A stretch of 64,000 nt of DNA from Phalacrocorax aristotelis (taxonomy: Eukaryota; Chordata; Aves; Suliformes; Phalacrocoracidae). A program made the translations under genes and the position numbers. Positions within the stretch are counted from its first letter, which is position 1, and the number at the start of each line of letters is the position of its first letter. This document shows positions 32,201 to 47,200 of this stretch, in pieces. Location of the stretch: NCBI RefSeq assembly GCF_949628215.1, contig NW_027441288.1, positions 310,001 to 374,000 of the forward strand, read 5' to 3'. Under the pieces are notes generated by a model, which saw nothing but the letters and a program-made list of their open reading frames with translations, was not told the origin of the DNA and made no database searches.

Positions 32201-35200
32201 ATGTACTGGGATGTAATGGGACGGAACTGGGATGTAATGGGACGGAACTGGGATGTAATGGGACGGAACTGGGAAAGAAGTGGTAGTGAACCGGGAGGGA
32301 ATTGGGATGTATGGGGATGAACTGGTAGGGAACTGGGATGTACTGGCATGGAACGGGGATGTATTGGGATGTACAGGAACAGAACTGGAATGTACAGCGA
32401 TGTATTGGCATGTACTGGCAGCGAGCTGGGATTTACTGGGATGTACTGGGAGGAAACTGGGATATACTGGGAGGAAACTGGGATATACTGGGAGGCATTG
32501 GGAGGGAAGTGGGTGTCAACTGGGACATTCCAGTTTCCTCCCAGTACATCCCAGTTCCCTACCAGTGCAGCCCAGTACATCCCAGTTCCCTCCCAGTCCG
32601 TCCCAATCCCCTCCCAGTACATCCCAGTTCCCTGCCAGTATGTCCCAGTACATCCCAGTTCCCTCCCAGTACATACCAGTTCCCTCCCAGTACATCCCAG
32701 TTCCCTCCCAGTTCCCTCCCACTACATCCCAGTACATCCCAGTTCCCTCCCAGTACATACCAGTTCCCTCCCACTACATCCCAGTTCCCTCCCGGTACAT
32801 CCCAGTTCCCACCAAGTACATCCTACTACATACCAGTTCCCTCCCAGTTCACTCCCAGTACATCCCAGTACTTCACAGTTCCCTCCCAGTACATCCCAGT
32901 ACGTCCCAGTTCCCCTCAGTACATAACACTTCCCTCCCAGTACATACCAGTACATCCCAGTGTCCTCACAGTACGTCCCAGTTCCCTCCCAGTACATACC
33001 AGTTCCCTACCAGTACATCCCAGTTCCCTCCCTGTTCCTTCCCAGTACATAACAGTTACCTCCCAGTACATCCCAGTAGATCCTGGTACATCCCAAATCC
33101 ATGCCAGTTCCACCCGGTACAACCCAGTACAAGCCTGTACATCCTAGTTCCTCCACAGTACATCCCAGGGCATCCCCGCACATTGTAGTGCCTCCCAGTA
33201 CATCCCAGCTCCCTCCCAGTACTGGGAGGGACCTGGGATGTACTGGGAGGGAACTGGGATGTACTGGGATGTAATGGGACGGAACTGGGATGTAATGGGA
33301 CGGAACTGGGAAAGAAGTGGTAGTGAACCGGGAGGGAATTGGGATGTACGGGGATGAACTGGTAGGGAACTGGGATGTACTGGCATGGAACGGGGATGTA
33401 TTGGGATGTACAGGAACGGAACTGGAATGTATTGCGATGTACTGGGATGTACTGGGAGCGAACTGGGATTTACTGGGATGTACTGGGAGGAAACTGGGAT
33501 ATACTGGGAGGCACTGGGAGGGAAGTGGGTGTCAACTGGGACATTCCAGTTTCCTCCCAGTACACCCCAGTTCCCTACCAGTGCAGCCCAGTACATCCCA
33601 GTTCCCTCCCAGTCCGTCCCAATCCCCTCCCAGTACATCCCAGTTCCCTGCCAGTATGTCCCAGTACATCCCAGTTCCCTCCCAGTACATACCAGTTCCC
33701 TCCCAGTACATACCAGTTCCCTCCCACTACATCCCAGTACATCCTGGTACATCCCAGTTCCCACCCAGTACATCCTACCACATACCAGTTCCCTCCCAGT
33801 TCACTCCCAGTACATCCCAGTACTTCACAGTTCCATCCCAGTACATCCCAGTACGCACCGGTTCCCCTCTGTACATAACACTTCCCTCCCAGTACATAAC
33901 AGTACATCCCAGTGTCCTCACAGTACGTCCCAGTTCCCTCCCAGTACATCCCAGTTCCCTACCAGTACGTCCCAGTTCCCTCCCAGTTCACTCCCAGTAC
34001 ATAACAGTTACCTCCCAGTACATCCCAGTACATCCCAGTAGATCCTGGTACATCCCAAATCCCTGCTAGTTCCACCCGGTACAACCCAGTACAAGCCTGT
34101 ACATCCTAGTTCCTCCACAGTACATCCCAGGGCATCCCCGCACATTGTAGTGCCTCCCAGTACATCCCAGTTCCCTCCCAGTACTGGGAGGGACCTGGGA
34201 TGTACTGGGAGGGACCTGGGATGTACTGGGAGGGAACTGGGATGTGCTGGGATGTAATGGGACGGAACTGGGATGTAATGGGACGGAACTGGGAAAGAAG
34301 TGGTAGTGAACCGGGAGGGAATTGGGATGTACGGGGATGAACTGGTAGGGAACTGGGATGTACTGGCATGGAACGGGGATGTATTGGGATGTACAGGAAC
34401 GGAACTGGAATGTATTGCGATGTACTGGGATGTACTGGGAGCGAACTGGGATTTACTGGGATGTACTGGGAGGAAACTGGGATATACTGGGAGGCATTGG
34501 GAGGGAAGTGGGTGTCAACTGGGACATTCCAGTTTCCTCCCAGTACATCCCAGTTCCCTACCAGTGCAGCCCAGTACATCCCAGTTCCCTCCCAGTCCGT
34601 CCCAATCCCCTCCCAGTACATCCCAGTTCCCTGCCAGTATGTCCCAGTACATCCCAGTTCCCTCCCAGTACATCCCAGTTCCCTCCCAGTTCCCTCCCAC
34701 TACATCCCAGTACATCCCAGTTCCCTCCCAGTACATCCCAGTTCCCTCCCGGTACATCCCAGTTCCCACCCAGTACATCCTACTACATACCAGTTCCCTC
34801 CCAGTTCACTCCCAGTACATCCCAGTACTTCACAGTTCCCTCCCAGTACATCCCAGTACGTCCCAGTTCCCCTCAGTACATAACACTTCCCTCCCAGTAC
34901 ATACCAGTACATCCCAGTGTCCTCACAGTACGTCCCAGTTCCCTCACAGTACTGGGAGGGAACTGGGATGTACTGGGAGGGAACTGGGATGTACTGGGAT
35001 GTAATGGGACGGAACTGGGATGTATTGGGAGGCACTGGGAAAGAAGTGGTAGTGAACCGGGAGGGAATTGGGATGTACGGGGATGAACTGGTAGGAAACT
35101 GGGATGTACTGGCATGGAACGGGGATGTATTGGGATGGACAGGAACGGAACTGGAATGTACGGCGATGTATTGGGAGGTACTGGGAGCGAACTGGGATTT

Positions 35201-38200
35201 ACTGGGATGTACTGGGAGGAAACTGGGATATACTGGGAGGAAACTGGGATATACTGGGAGGAACCTGGGAGGGAAGTGGGTGTCAACTGGGACATTCCAG
35301 TTTCCTCCCAGTACATCCCAGTTCCCTACCAGTGCAGCCCAGTACATCCCAGATCCCTCCCAGTCCCTCCCAGTACATCCCAGTACATCCCAGTTCCCTC
35401 ACAGTACATCCCAGTTCCCTCCCAGTTCACACACAGTTCACTCCCAGTTCCATTCCAGTACATCCCAGTACATGCCAGTTGCCTCCCAGTTTCCTCTAAG
35501 TACATCCCAGTACTTTAAAGTTCCCTCCCAGTACATCCCAGTTCCCTCACAGTACATCCCAGTACTTCACAGTTCACTCCCACTACATCCCAGTACGTCC
35601 CAGTTCCCCCTTGGTACATAACACTTCCCTCCCAATACATCCAAGTTCCCTCCCAGTACATACCAGTTCCCTCCCAGTACATCCCAGTTCCCTCCCAGTT
35701 CCCTCCCACTACATCCCAGTTCCCTCCCAGTACATACCAGTTCCCTCCCAGTACATACCAGTTCCCTCCCAGTACATCCCAGTTCCCACCCAGTACATCC
35801 TACTACATACCAGTTCCCTCCCAGTTCACTCCCAGTACATCCCAGTACTTCACAGTTCCCTCCCAGTACATCCCAGTACGTCCCAGTTCCCCTCAGTACA
35901 TAAAACTTCCCTCCCAGTACATACCAGTACATCCCAGTGTCCTCACAGTACGTCCCAGTTCCCTCACAGTACATCCCAGTTCCCTCCCAGTACATCCCAG
36001 TTCCCTCCCAGTTCACTCCCAGTACATAACAGTTACCTCCCAGTACATCCCAGTACATCCCAGTAGATCCTGGTACATCCCAAATCCCTGCCAGTTCCAC
36101 CCGGTACAACCCAGTACAAGCCTGTACATCCTAGTTCCTCCACAGTACATCCCAGGGCATCCCCGCACATTGTAGTGCCTCCCAGTACATCCCAGTTCCC
36201 TCCCAGTACTGGGAGGGACCTGGGATGTACTGGGAGGGAACTGGGACGTACTGGGAGGGAACTGGGATGTACTGGGATGTAATGGGACGGAACTGGGATG
36301 TATTGGGAGGCACTGGGAAAGAAGTGGTAGTGAACCGGGAGGGAATTGGGATGTACGGGGATGAACTGGTAGGAAACTGGGATGTACTGGCATGGAACGG
36401 GGATGTATTGGGATGGACAGGAACAGAACTGGAATGTACAGCGATGTATTGGCATGTACTGGCAGCGAGCTGGGATTTACTGGGATGTACTGGGAGGAAA
36501 CTGGGATATACTGGGAGGAAACTGGGATATACTGGGAGGCATTGGGAGGGAAGTGGGTGTCAACTGGGACATTCCAGTTTCCTCCCAGTACATCCCAGTT
36601 CCCTACCAGTGCAGCCCAGTACATCCCAGTTCCCTCCCAGTCCGTCCCAATCCCCTCCCAGTACATCCCAGTTCCCTGCCAGTATGTCCCAGTACATCCC
36701 AGTTCCCTCCCAGTACATACCAGTTCGCTCCCAGTACATCCCAGTTCCCTCCCAGTTCCCTCCCACTACATCCCAGTACATCCCAGTTCCCTCCCAGTAC
36801 ATACCAGTTCCCTCCCAGTACATCCCAGTTCCCTCCCAGTACATCCCAGTTCCCACCCAGTACATCCTACTACATACCAGTTCCCTCCCAGTTCACTCCC
36901 AGTACATCCCAGTACTTCACAGTTCCCTCCCAGTACATCCCAGTACGTCCCAGTTCCCCTCAGTACATAACACTTCCCTCCCAGTACATACCAGTACATC
37001 CCAGTGTCCTCACAGTACGTCCCAGTTCCCTCACAGTACACCCCAGTTCCCTCCCAGTACATCCCAGTTCCCTCCCTGTTCCTTCCCAGTACATAACAGT
37101 TACCTCCCAGTACATCCCAGTAGATCCTGGTACATCCCAAATCCCTGCCAGTTCCACCCGGTACAACCCAGTACAAGCCTGTACATCCTAGTTCCTCCAC
37201 AGTACATCCCAGGGCATCCCCGCACATTGTAGTGCCTCCCAGTACATCCCAGCTCCCTCCCAGTACTGGGAGGGAACTGGGATGTACTGGGATGTAATGG
37301 GACGGAACTGGGAAAGAAGTGGTAGTGAACCGGGAGGGAATTGGGATGTACGGGGATGAACTGGTAGGGAACTGGGATGTACTGGCATGGAACGGGGATG
37401 TATTGGGATGTACAGGAACAGAACTGGAATGTACAGCGATGTATTGGCATGTACTGGCAGCGAGCTGGGATTTACTGGGATGTACTGGGAGGAAACTGGG
37501 ATATACTGGGAGGAAACTGGGATATACTGGGAGGCATTGGGAGGGAAGTGGGTGTCAACTGGGACATTCCAGTTTCCTCCCAGTACATCCCAGTTCCCTA
37601 CCAGTGCAGCCCAGTACATCCCAGTTCCCTCCCAGTCCGTCCCAATCCCCTCCCAGTACATCCCAGTTCCCTGCCAGTATGTCCCAGTACATCCCAGTTC
37701 CCTCCCAGTACATACCAGTTCCCTCCCAGTACATCCCAGTTCCCTCCCAGTTCCCTCCCACTACATCCCAGTACATCCCAGTTCCCTCCCAGTACATACC
37801 AGTTCCCTCCCAGTACATCCCAGTACATCCTGGTACATCCCAGTTCCCACCTAGTACTTCCTACTACATACCAGTTCCCTCCCAGTTCACTCCCAGTACA
37901 TCCCAGTACTTCACAGTTCCCTCCCAGTACATCCCAGTACGTCCCAGTTCCCCTCAGTACATAACACTTCCCTCCCAGTACATACCAGTACATCCCAGTG
38001 TCCTCACGGTACGTCCCAGTTCCCTCCCAGTACATCCCAGTTCCCTCCCAGTTCACTCCCAGTACATAACAGTTACCTCCCAGTACATCCCAGTAGATCC
38101 TGGTACATTTCAAATCCCTGCCAGTTCCACCCGGTACAACCCAGTACAAGCCTGTACATCCTAGTTCCTCCACGGTACATCCCAGGGCATCCCCGCACAT

Positions 38201-41200
38201 TGTAGTGCCTCCCAGTACATCCCAGCTCCCTCCCAGTACTGGGAGGGACCTGGGATGTACTGGGAGGGAACTGGGATGTACTGGGAGGGACCTGGGATGT
38301 ACTGGGATGTAATGGGACGGAACTGGGATGTAATGGGACGGAACTGGGAAAGAAGTGGTAGTGAACCGGGAGGGAACTGGAATGTACGGGGATGAACTGG
38401 TTGGGAACTGGGATGTACTGGCATGGAACGGGGATGTATTGGGATGTACAGGAACGGAACTGGAATGTACTGCGATGTACTGGGATGTACTGGCAGCGAG
38501 CTGGGATTTACTGGGATGTACTGGGAGGAAACTGGGATATACTGGGAGGCACTGGGAGGGAAGTGGGTGTCAACTGGGACATTCCAGTTTCCTCCCAGTA
38601 CATCCCAGTTCCCTACCAGTGCATCCCAGTACATCCCAGATCCCTCCCAGTACATCCCAGTTCCCTCCCAGTCTGTCCCAGTACATCCCAGTACATCCCA
38701 GTTCCCTCACAGTACATCCCAGTTCCCTCACAGTTCACACACAGTTCACTCCCAGTTCCATTCCAGTACATCCCAGTACATGCCACTTTCCTCCAAGTAA
38801 ATCCCAGTTCCCTCCCACTACATCCAAGTTCCCTCCCACTTCCCTCTAAGTACATCCCAGTACTTCACAGTTCACTCCCAGTACATCCCAGTTCCCCCTC
38901 GGTACATAACAGTTCCCTCCCAGTACACCCCAGTACATCCCAGTTCCCTCCCAGTATGTCCCACTACATCCCAGTTCCCTCCCAGTCCATCCCAGTTCCC
39001 TCCCAGTAAATCCCAATTCCCAACACTTTCCACCCAGTACATCCCAGTTCCCTCCCAGTACATCCCAGTTCCCTCCCAGTACATCCCAGTACTTCACAGT
39101 TCCCTCCCAGTACATCCCAGTACGTCCCAGTTCCCCTCAGTACATAACACTTCCCTCCCAGTACATACCAGTACATCCCAGTGTCCTCACGGTACGTCCC
39201 AGTTCCCTCCCAGTACATCCCAGTTCCCTACCAGTTCACTCCCAGTACATAACAGTTACCTCCCAGTACATCCCAGTAGGTCCTGGTACATTTCAAATCC
39301 CTGCCAGTTCCACCCGGTACAACCCGGTACAAGCCTGTACATCCTAGTTCCTCCACGGTACATCCCAGGGCATCCCCGCACATTGTAGTGCCTCCCAGTA
39401 CATCCCAGTTCCCTCCCAGTACATACCAGTTCCCTCCCGGTACATCCCAGTTCCCACCCAGTACATCCTACTACATACCAGTTCCCTCCCAGTTCACTCC
39501 CAGTACATCCCAGTACTTCACAGTTCCCTCCCAGTACATCCCAGTACGTCCCAGTTCCCCTCAGTACATAACACTTCCCTCCCAGTACATAACAGTACAT
39601 CCCAGTGTCCTCACAGTACGTCCCAGTTCCCTCACAGTACATCCCAGTTTCCTCCCAGTACATCCCAGTTCCCTCCCTGTTCCTTCCCAGTACATAACAG
39701 TTACCTCCCAGTACATCCCAGTACATCCCAGTAGATCCTGGTACATCCCAAATCCCTGCCAGTTCCACCCGGTACAACCCAGTACAAGCCTGTACATCCT
39801 AGTTCCTCCACGGTACATCCCAGGACATCCCCGCACATTGTAGTGCCTCCCAGTACATCCCAGTTCCCTCCCAGTACTGGGAGGGACCTGGGATGTACTG
39901 GGAGGGACCTGGGACGTACTGGGAGGGAACTGGGACGTACTGGGAGGGAACTGGGACGTACTGGGATGTAATGGGACGGAACTGGGATGTATTGGGAGGC
40001 ACTGGGAAAGAAGTGGTAGTGAACCGGGAGGGAATTGGGATGTACGGGGATGAACTGGTAGGGAACTGGGATGTACTGGCATGGAACGGGGATGTATTGG
40101 GATGGACAGGAACAGAACTGGAATGTACGGCGATGTATTGGGATGTACTGGGAGCGAACTGGGATTTACTGGGATGTACTGGGAGGAAACTGGGATATAC
40201 TGGGAGGAAACTGGGATATACTGGGAGGCATTGGGAGGGAAGTGGGTGTCAACTGGGACATTCCAGTTTCCTCCCAGTACATCCCAGTTCCCTACCAGTG
40301 CAGCCCAGTACATCCCAGATCCCTCCCAGTCCCTCCCAGTACATCCCAGTACATCCCAGTTCCCTCACAGTACATCCCAGTTCCCTCCCAGTTCACACAC
40401 AGTTCACTCCCAGATCCATTCCAGTACATCCCAGTACATGCCAGTTGCCTCCCAGTTTCCTCTAAGTACATCCCAGTACTTTAAAGTTCCCTCCCAGTAC
40501 ATCCCAGTTCCCTCACAGTACATCCCAGTACTTCACAGTTCACTCCCACTACATCCCAGTACGTCCCAGTTCCCCCTTGGTACATAACACTTCCCTCCCA
40601 ATACATCCAAGTTCCCTCCCAGTACATCCCAATCCCCTCCCAGTACATCCCAGTTCCCTGCCAGTATGTCCCAGTACATCCCAGTTCCCTCCCAGTTCCC
40701 TCCCACTACATCCCAGTTCCCTCCCAGTACATACCAGTTCCCTCCCAGTACATCCTGGTACATCCCAGTTCCCACCCAGTACATCCTACTACATACCAGT
40801 TCCCTCCCAGTTCACTCCCAGTACATCCCAGTACTTCACAGTTCCATCCCAGTACATCCCAGTACGCACCAGTTCCCCTCAGTACATAACACTTCCCTCC
40901 CAGTACATAACAGTACATCCCAGTGTCCTCACAGTACGTCCCAGTTCCCTCCCAGTACATCCCAGTTCCCTACCAGTACGTCCCAGTTCCCTCCCAGTTC
41001 ACTCCCAGTACATAACAGTTACCTCCCAGTACATCCCAGTAGATCCTGGTACATCCCAAATCCCTGCTAGTTCCACCCGGTACAACCCAGTACAAGCCTG
41101 TACATCCTAGTTCCTCCACAGTACATCCCAGGGCATCCCCGCACATTGTAGTGCCTCCCAGTACATCCCAGTTCCCTCCCAGTACTGGGAGGGACCTGGG

Positions 41201-44200
41201 ATGTACTGGGAGGGACCTGGGACGTACTGGGAGGGAACTGGGACGTACTGGGAGGGAACTGGGACGTACTGGGATGTAATGGGACGGAACTGGGATGTAT
41301 TGGGAGGCACTGGGAAAGAAGTGGTAGTGAACCGGGAGGGAATTGGGATGTACGGGGATGAACTGGTAGGAAACTGGGATGTACTGGCATGGAACGGGGA
41401 TGTATTGGGATGTACAGGAACGGAACTGGAATGTACTGCGATGTACTGGGATGTACTGGGAGCGAACTGGGATTTACTGGGATGTACTGGGAGGAAACTG
41501 GGATATACTGGGAGGAAACTGGGATATACTGGGAGGCATTGGGAGGGAAGTGGGTGTCAACTGGGACATTCCAGTTTCCTCCCAGTACATCCCAGTTCCC
41601 TACCAGTGCAGCCCAGTACATCCCAGTTCCCTCCCAGTCCGTCCCAATCCCCTCCCAGTACATCCCAGTTCCCTGCCAGTATGTCCCAGTACATCCCAGT
41701 TCGCTCCCAGTACATACCAGTTCCCTCCCAGTACATCCTGGTACATCCCAGTTCCCACCCAGTACATCCTACTACATACCAGTTCCCTCCCAGTTCACTC
41801 CCAGTACATCCCAGTACTTCACAGTTCCCTCCCAGTACATCCCAGTACGTCCCAGTTCCCCTCAGTACATAACACTTCCCTCCCAGTACATACCAGTACA
41901 TCCCAGTGTCCTCACAGTACGTCCCAGTTCCCTCCCAGTACATCCCAGTTCCCTACCAGTACATCCCAGTTCCCTCCCTGTTCCTTCCCAGTACATAACA
42001 GTTACCTCCCAGTACATCCCAGTAGATCCTGGTACATCCCAAATCCCTGCCAGTTCCACCCGGTACAAGCCTGTACATCCTAGTTCCTCCACAGTACATC
42101 CCAGGGCATCCCCGCACATTGTAGTGCCTCCCAGTACATCCCAGTTCCCTCCCAGTATGTCCCACTACATCCCAGTTCCCTCCCAGTCCATCCCAGTTCC
42201 CTCCCACTAAATCCCAATTCCCAACACTTTCCACCCAGTACATCCCAGTTCCCTCCCAGTACATCCCAGTTCCCTCTAAGTACATCCCAGTACATCCCAG
42301 TTCCCTCCCAGTACATCCCAGTTCCCTCCCAGTACATCCCAGTACTTCACAGTTCCCTCCCAGTTCACTCCCAGTTCCCTCCAAGTACATCCCAATACTT
42401 CATAGTTCCCTCCCAGCACGTCCCAGTACGTCCCAGTTCCCCTCAGTACATAACACTTCCCTCCCAGTACATACCAGTACATCCCAGTGTCCTCACAGTA
42501 CATCCCAGTTCCCTCCCAGTACATCCCAGTTCCCTCCCAGTTCACTCCCAGTACACAACAGTTACCTCCCAGTACATCCCAGTACATCCTAGTAGATCCT
42601 AGGACATTTCAAATCCCTGCCAGTTCCACCCGGTACAACCCAGTACAAGCCTGTACATCCTAGTTCCTCCACAGTACATCCCAGGGCATCCCCGCACATT
42701 GTAGTGCCTCCCAGAACATCCCAGCTCCCTCCCAGTACTGGGAGGGACCTGGGACGTACTGGGAGGGAACTGGGACGTACTGGGATGTAATGGGACGGAA
42801 CTGGGATGTATTGGGAGGCACTGGGAAAGAAGTGGTAGTGAACCGGGAGGGAATTGGAATGTACGGGGATGAACTGGTAGGGAACTGGGATGTACTGGCA
42901 TGGAACGGGGATGTATTGGGATGTACAGGCACGGAACTGGAATGTACTGCGATGTACTGGGATGTACTGGGAGCAAACTGGGGTTTACTGGGATGTACTG
43001 GGAGGAAACTGGGATATACTGGGAGGCACTGGGAGGGAAGTGGGTGTCAACTGGGACATACCAGTTTCCTCCCAGTACATCCCAGTTCCCTACCAGTGCA
43101 GCCCAGTACATCCCAGATCCCTCCCAGTACATCCCAGATCCCTCCCAGTCTGTCCCAGTACATCCCAGTTCCCTCACAGTACATCCCAGTTCACACACAG
43201 TTCACTCCCAGTTCCATTCCAGTACAGCCCAGTACATGCCACTTTCCTCCAAGTAAATCCGAGTTCTCTCCCACTACATCCAAGTTCCCTCCCACTTCGC
43301 GATAAGTACATCCCAGTACTTCACAGTTCACTCCCAGTACATCCTGGTTCCCCCTCCGTACATAACAGTTCCCTCCCAGTACACCCCAGTACATCCCAGT
43401 TCCCTCCCAGTATGTCCCACTACATCCCAGTTCCCTCCCAGTACCTCCCAGTTCCCTCTAAGTACATCCCAGTACATCCCAGTTCCCTCCCAGTACATCC
43501 CAGTTCCCTCTAAGTACATCCCAGTACTTCACAGTTCCCTCCCAGTTCACTCCCAGTTCCCTCCCAGTACATCCCAGTTCCCTCCCAGTACATCCCAATA
43601 CTTCATAGTTCCCTCCCAGCACGTCCCAGTACGTCCCAGTTCCCCTCAGTACATAACACTTCCCTCCCAGTACATACCAGTACATCCCAGTGTCCTCACA
43701 GTACATCCCAGTGTCCTCACAGTACATCCCAGTTCCCTCCCAGTTCACTCCCAGTACACAACAGTTCCCTCCCAGTACATCCCAGTACATCCTAGTAGAT
43801 CCTAGGACATTTCAAATCCCTGCCAGTTCCACCCGGTACAACCCGGTACAAGCCTGTACATCCTAGTTCCTCCACGGTACATCCCAGGGCATCCCCGCAC
43901 ATTGTAGTGCCTCCCAGTACATCCCAGGTCCCTCCCAGTACTGGGAGGGACCTGGGACGTACTGGGAGGGAACTGGGACGTACTGGGAGGGAACTGGGAT
44001 GTACTGGGATGTAATGGGACGGAACTGGGATGTATTGGGAGGCACTGGGAAAGAAGTGGTAGTGAACCGGGAGGGAATTGGGATGTACGGGGATGAACTG
44101 GTAGGAAACTGGGATGTACTGGCATGGAACGGGGATGTATTGGGATGGACAGGAACGGAACTGGAATGTACGGCGATGTATTGGGATGTACTGGGAGCGA

Positions 44201-47200
44201 ACTGGGATTTACTGGGATGTACTGGGTGGAAACTGGGATATACTGGGAGGAAACTGGGATATACTGGGAGGCATTGGGAGGGAAGTGGGTGTCAACTGGG
44301 ACATTCCAGTTTCCTCCCAGTACATCCCAGTTCCCTACCAGTCCGTCCCAATCCCCTCCCAGTACATCCCAGTTCCCTCCCAGTACATACCAGTTCCCTC
44401 CCACTACATCCCAGTACATCCCAGTTCCCTCCCAGTACATCCCAGTTCCCTCCCAGTACATCCCAGTTCCCACCCAGTACATCCTACTACATACCAGTTC
44501 CCTCCCAGTTCACTCCCAGTACATCCCAGTACTTCACAGTTCCCTCCCAGTACATCCCAGTACGTCCCAGTTCCCCTCAGTACATAACACTTCCCTCCCA
44601 GTACATAACAGTACATCCCAGTGTCCTCACACTACGTCCCAGTTCCCTCCCAGTACATCCCAGTTCCCTCCCAGTACATCCCAGTTCCCTACCAGTACAT
44701 CCCAGTTCCCTCCCTGTTCCTTCCCAGTACATAACAGTTACCTCCCAGTACATCCCAGTAGATCCTGGTACATCCCAAATCCCTGCTAGTTCCACCCGGT
44801 ACAACCCAGTACAAGCCTGTACATCCTAGTTCCTCCACAGTACATCCCAGGGCATCCCCGCACATTGTAGTGCCTCCCAGTACATCCCAGTTCCCTCCCA
44901 GTACTGGGAGGGAACTGGGACGTACTGGGAGGGACCTGGGATGTACTGGGAGGGAACTGGGATGTACTGGGAGGCACTGGGAAAGAAGTGGTAGTGAACC
45001 AGGAGGGAATTGGGATGTACGGGGATGAACTGGTAGGGAACTGGGATGTACTGGCATGGAACGGGGATGTATTGGGATGTACAGGCACGGAACTGGAATG
45101 TACTGCGATGTACTGGGATGTACTGGGAGCAAACTGGGATTTACTGGGATGTACTGGGAGGAAACTGGGATATACTGGGAGGCACTGGGAGGGAAGTGGG
45201 TGTCAACTGGGACATACCAGTTTCCTCCCAGTACATCCCAGTTCCCTACCAGTGCAGCCCAGTACATCCCAGATCCCTCCCAGTACATCCCAGATCCCTC
45301 CCAGTCTGTCCCAGTACATCCCAGTTCCCTCACAGTACATCCCAGTTCACACACAGTTCACTCCCAGTTCCATTCCAGTACAGCCCAGTACATGCCACTT
45401 TCCTCCAAGTAAATCCCAGTTCCCTCCCACTACATCCAAGTTCCCTCCCACTTCCCGTAAGTACATCCCAGTACTTCACAGTTCACTCCCAGTAGATCCC
45501 AGTTCCCCCTTGGTACATAACAGTTCCCTCCCAGTACACCCCAGTACATCCCAGTTCCCTCCCAGTCCATCCCAGTTCCCTCCCAGTAAATCCCAATTAC
45601 CAACACTTTCCACCCAGTACACCCCAGTTCCCTCCCAGTACATCCCAGTTCCCTCTAAGTACATCCCAGTACATCCCAGTTCCCTCCCAGTACATACCAG
45701 TTCCCTCTAAGTACATCCCAGTACTTCACAGTTCCCTCCCAGTTCACTCCCAGTTCCCTCCCAGTACATCCCAGTTCCCTCTAAGTACATCCCAATACTT
45801 CATAGTTCCCTCCCAGCACGTCCCAGTACGTCCCAGTTCCCCTCAGTACATAACACTTCCCTCCCAGTACATACCAGTACATCCCAGTGTCCTCACAGTA
45901 CATCCCAGTTCCCTCCCAGTACATCCCAGTTCCCTCCCAGTTCACACACAGTTCACTCCCAGTTCCATTCCAGTACATCCCAGTACATGCCAGTTGCCTC
46001 CCAGTTTCCTCTAAGTACATCCCAGTACTTTAAAGTTCCCTCCCAGTACATCCCGGTTCCCTCACAGTACATCCCAGTACTTCACAGTTCACTCCCACTA
46101 CATCCCAGTACGTCCCAGTTCCCCCTTGGTACATAACACTTCCCTCCCAATACATCCAAGTTCCCTCCCAGTACATCCCAATCCCCTCCCAGTACATCCC
46201 AGTTCCCTGCCAGTATGTCCCAGTTCCCTCCCAGTTCCCTCCCAGTACATACCAGTTCCCTCCCAGTACATCCCAGTTTCCTCCCAGTTCCCTTCCACTA
46301 CATCCCAGTTCCCTCCCAGTACATACCAGTTCCCTCCCAGTACATCCCAGTACATCCTGGTACATCCCAGTTCCCACCCAGTACATCCTACTACATACCA
46401 GTTCCCTCCCAGTTCACTCCCAGCACATCCCAGTACTTCACAGTTCCCTCCCAGTACATCCCAGTACGCACCAGTTCCCCTCAGTACATAACACTTCCCT
46501 CCCAGTACATAACAGTACATCCCAGTGTCCTCACAGTACGTCCCAGTTCCCTCACAGTACATCCCAGTTCCCTACCAGTACGTCCCAGTTCCCTCCCAGT
46601 TACCTCCCAGTACATCCCAGTACGTCCCAGTTCCCCTCAGTACATAACACTTCCCTCCCAGTACATACCAGTACATCCCAGTGTCCTCACAGTACGTCCC
46701 AGTTCCCTCCCAGTACATCCCAGTTCCCTACCAGTACATCCCAGTTCCCTCCCTGTTCCTTCCCAGTACATAACAGTTACCTCCCAGTACATCCCAGTAG
46801 ATCCTGGTACATCCCAAATCCCTGCCAGTTCCACCCGGTACAACCCAGTACAAGCCTGTACATCCTAGTTCCTCCACAGTACATCCCAGGGCATCTCCGC
46901 ACATTGTAGTGCCTCCCAGTACATCCCAGTTCCCTCCCAGTACTGGGAGGGAACTGGGACGTACTGGGAGGGACCTGGGATGTACTGGGATGTAATGGGA
47001 CGGAACTGGGATGTATTGGGAGGCACTGGGAAAGAAGTGGTAGTGAACCGGGAGGGAATTGGGATGTACGGGGATGAACTGGTAGGGAACTGGGATGTAC
47101 TGGCATGGAACGGGGATGTATTGGGATGTACAGGAACGGAACTGGAATGTACTGCGATGTACTGGGATGTACTGGGAGCAAACTGGGATTTACTGGGATG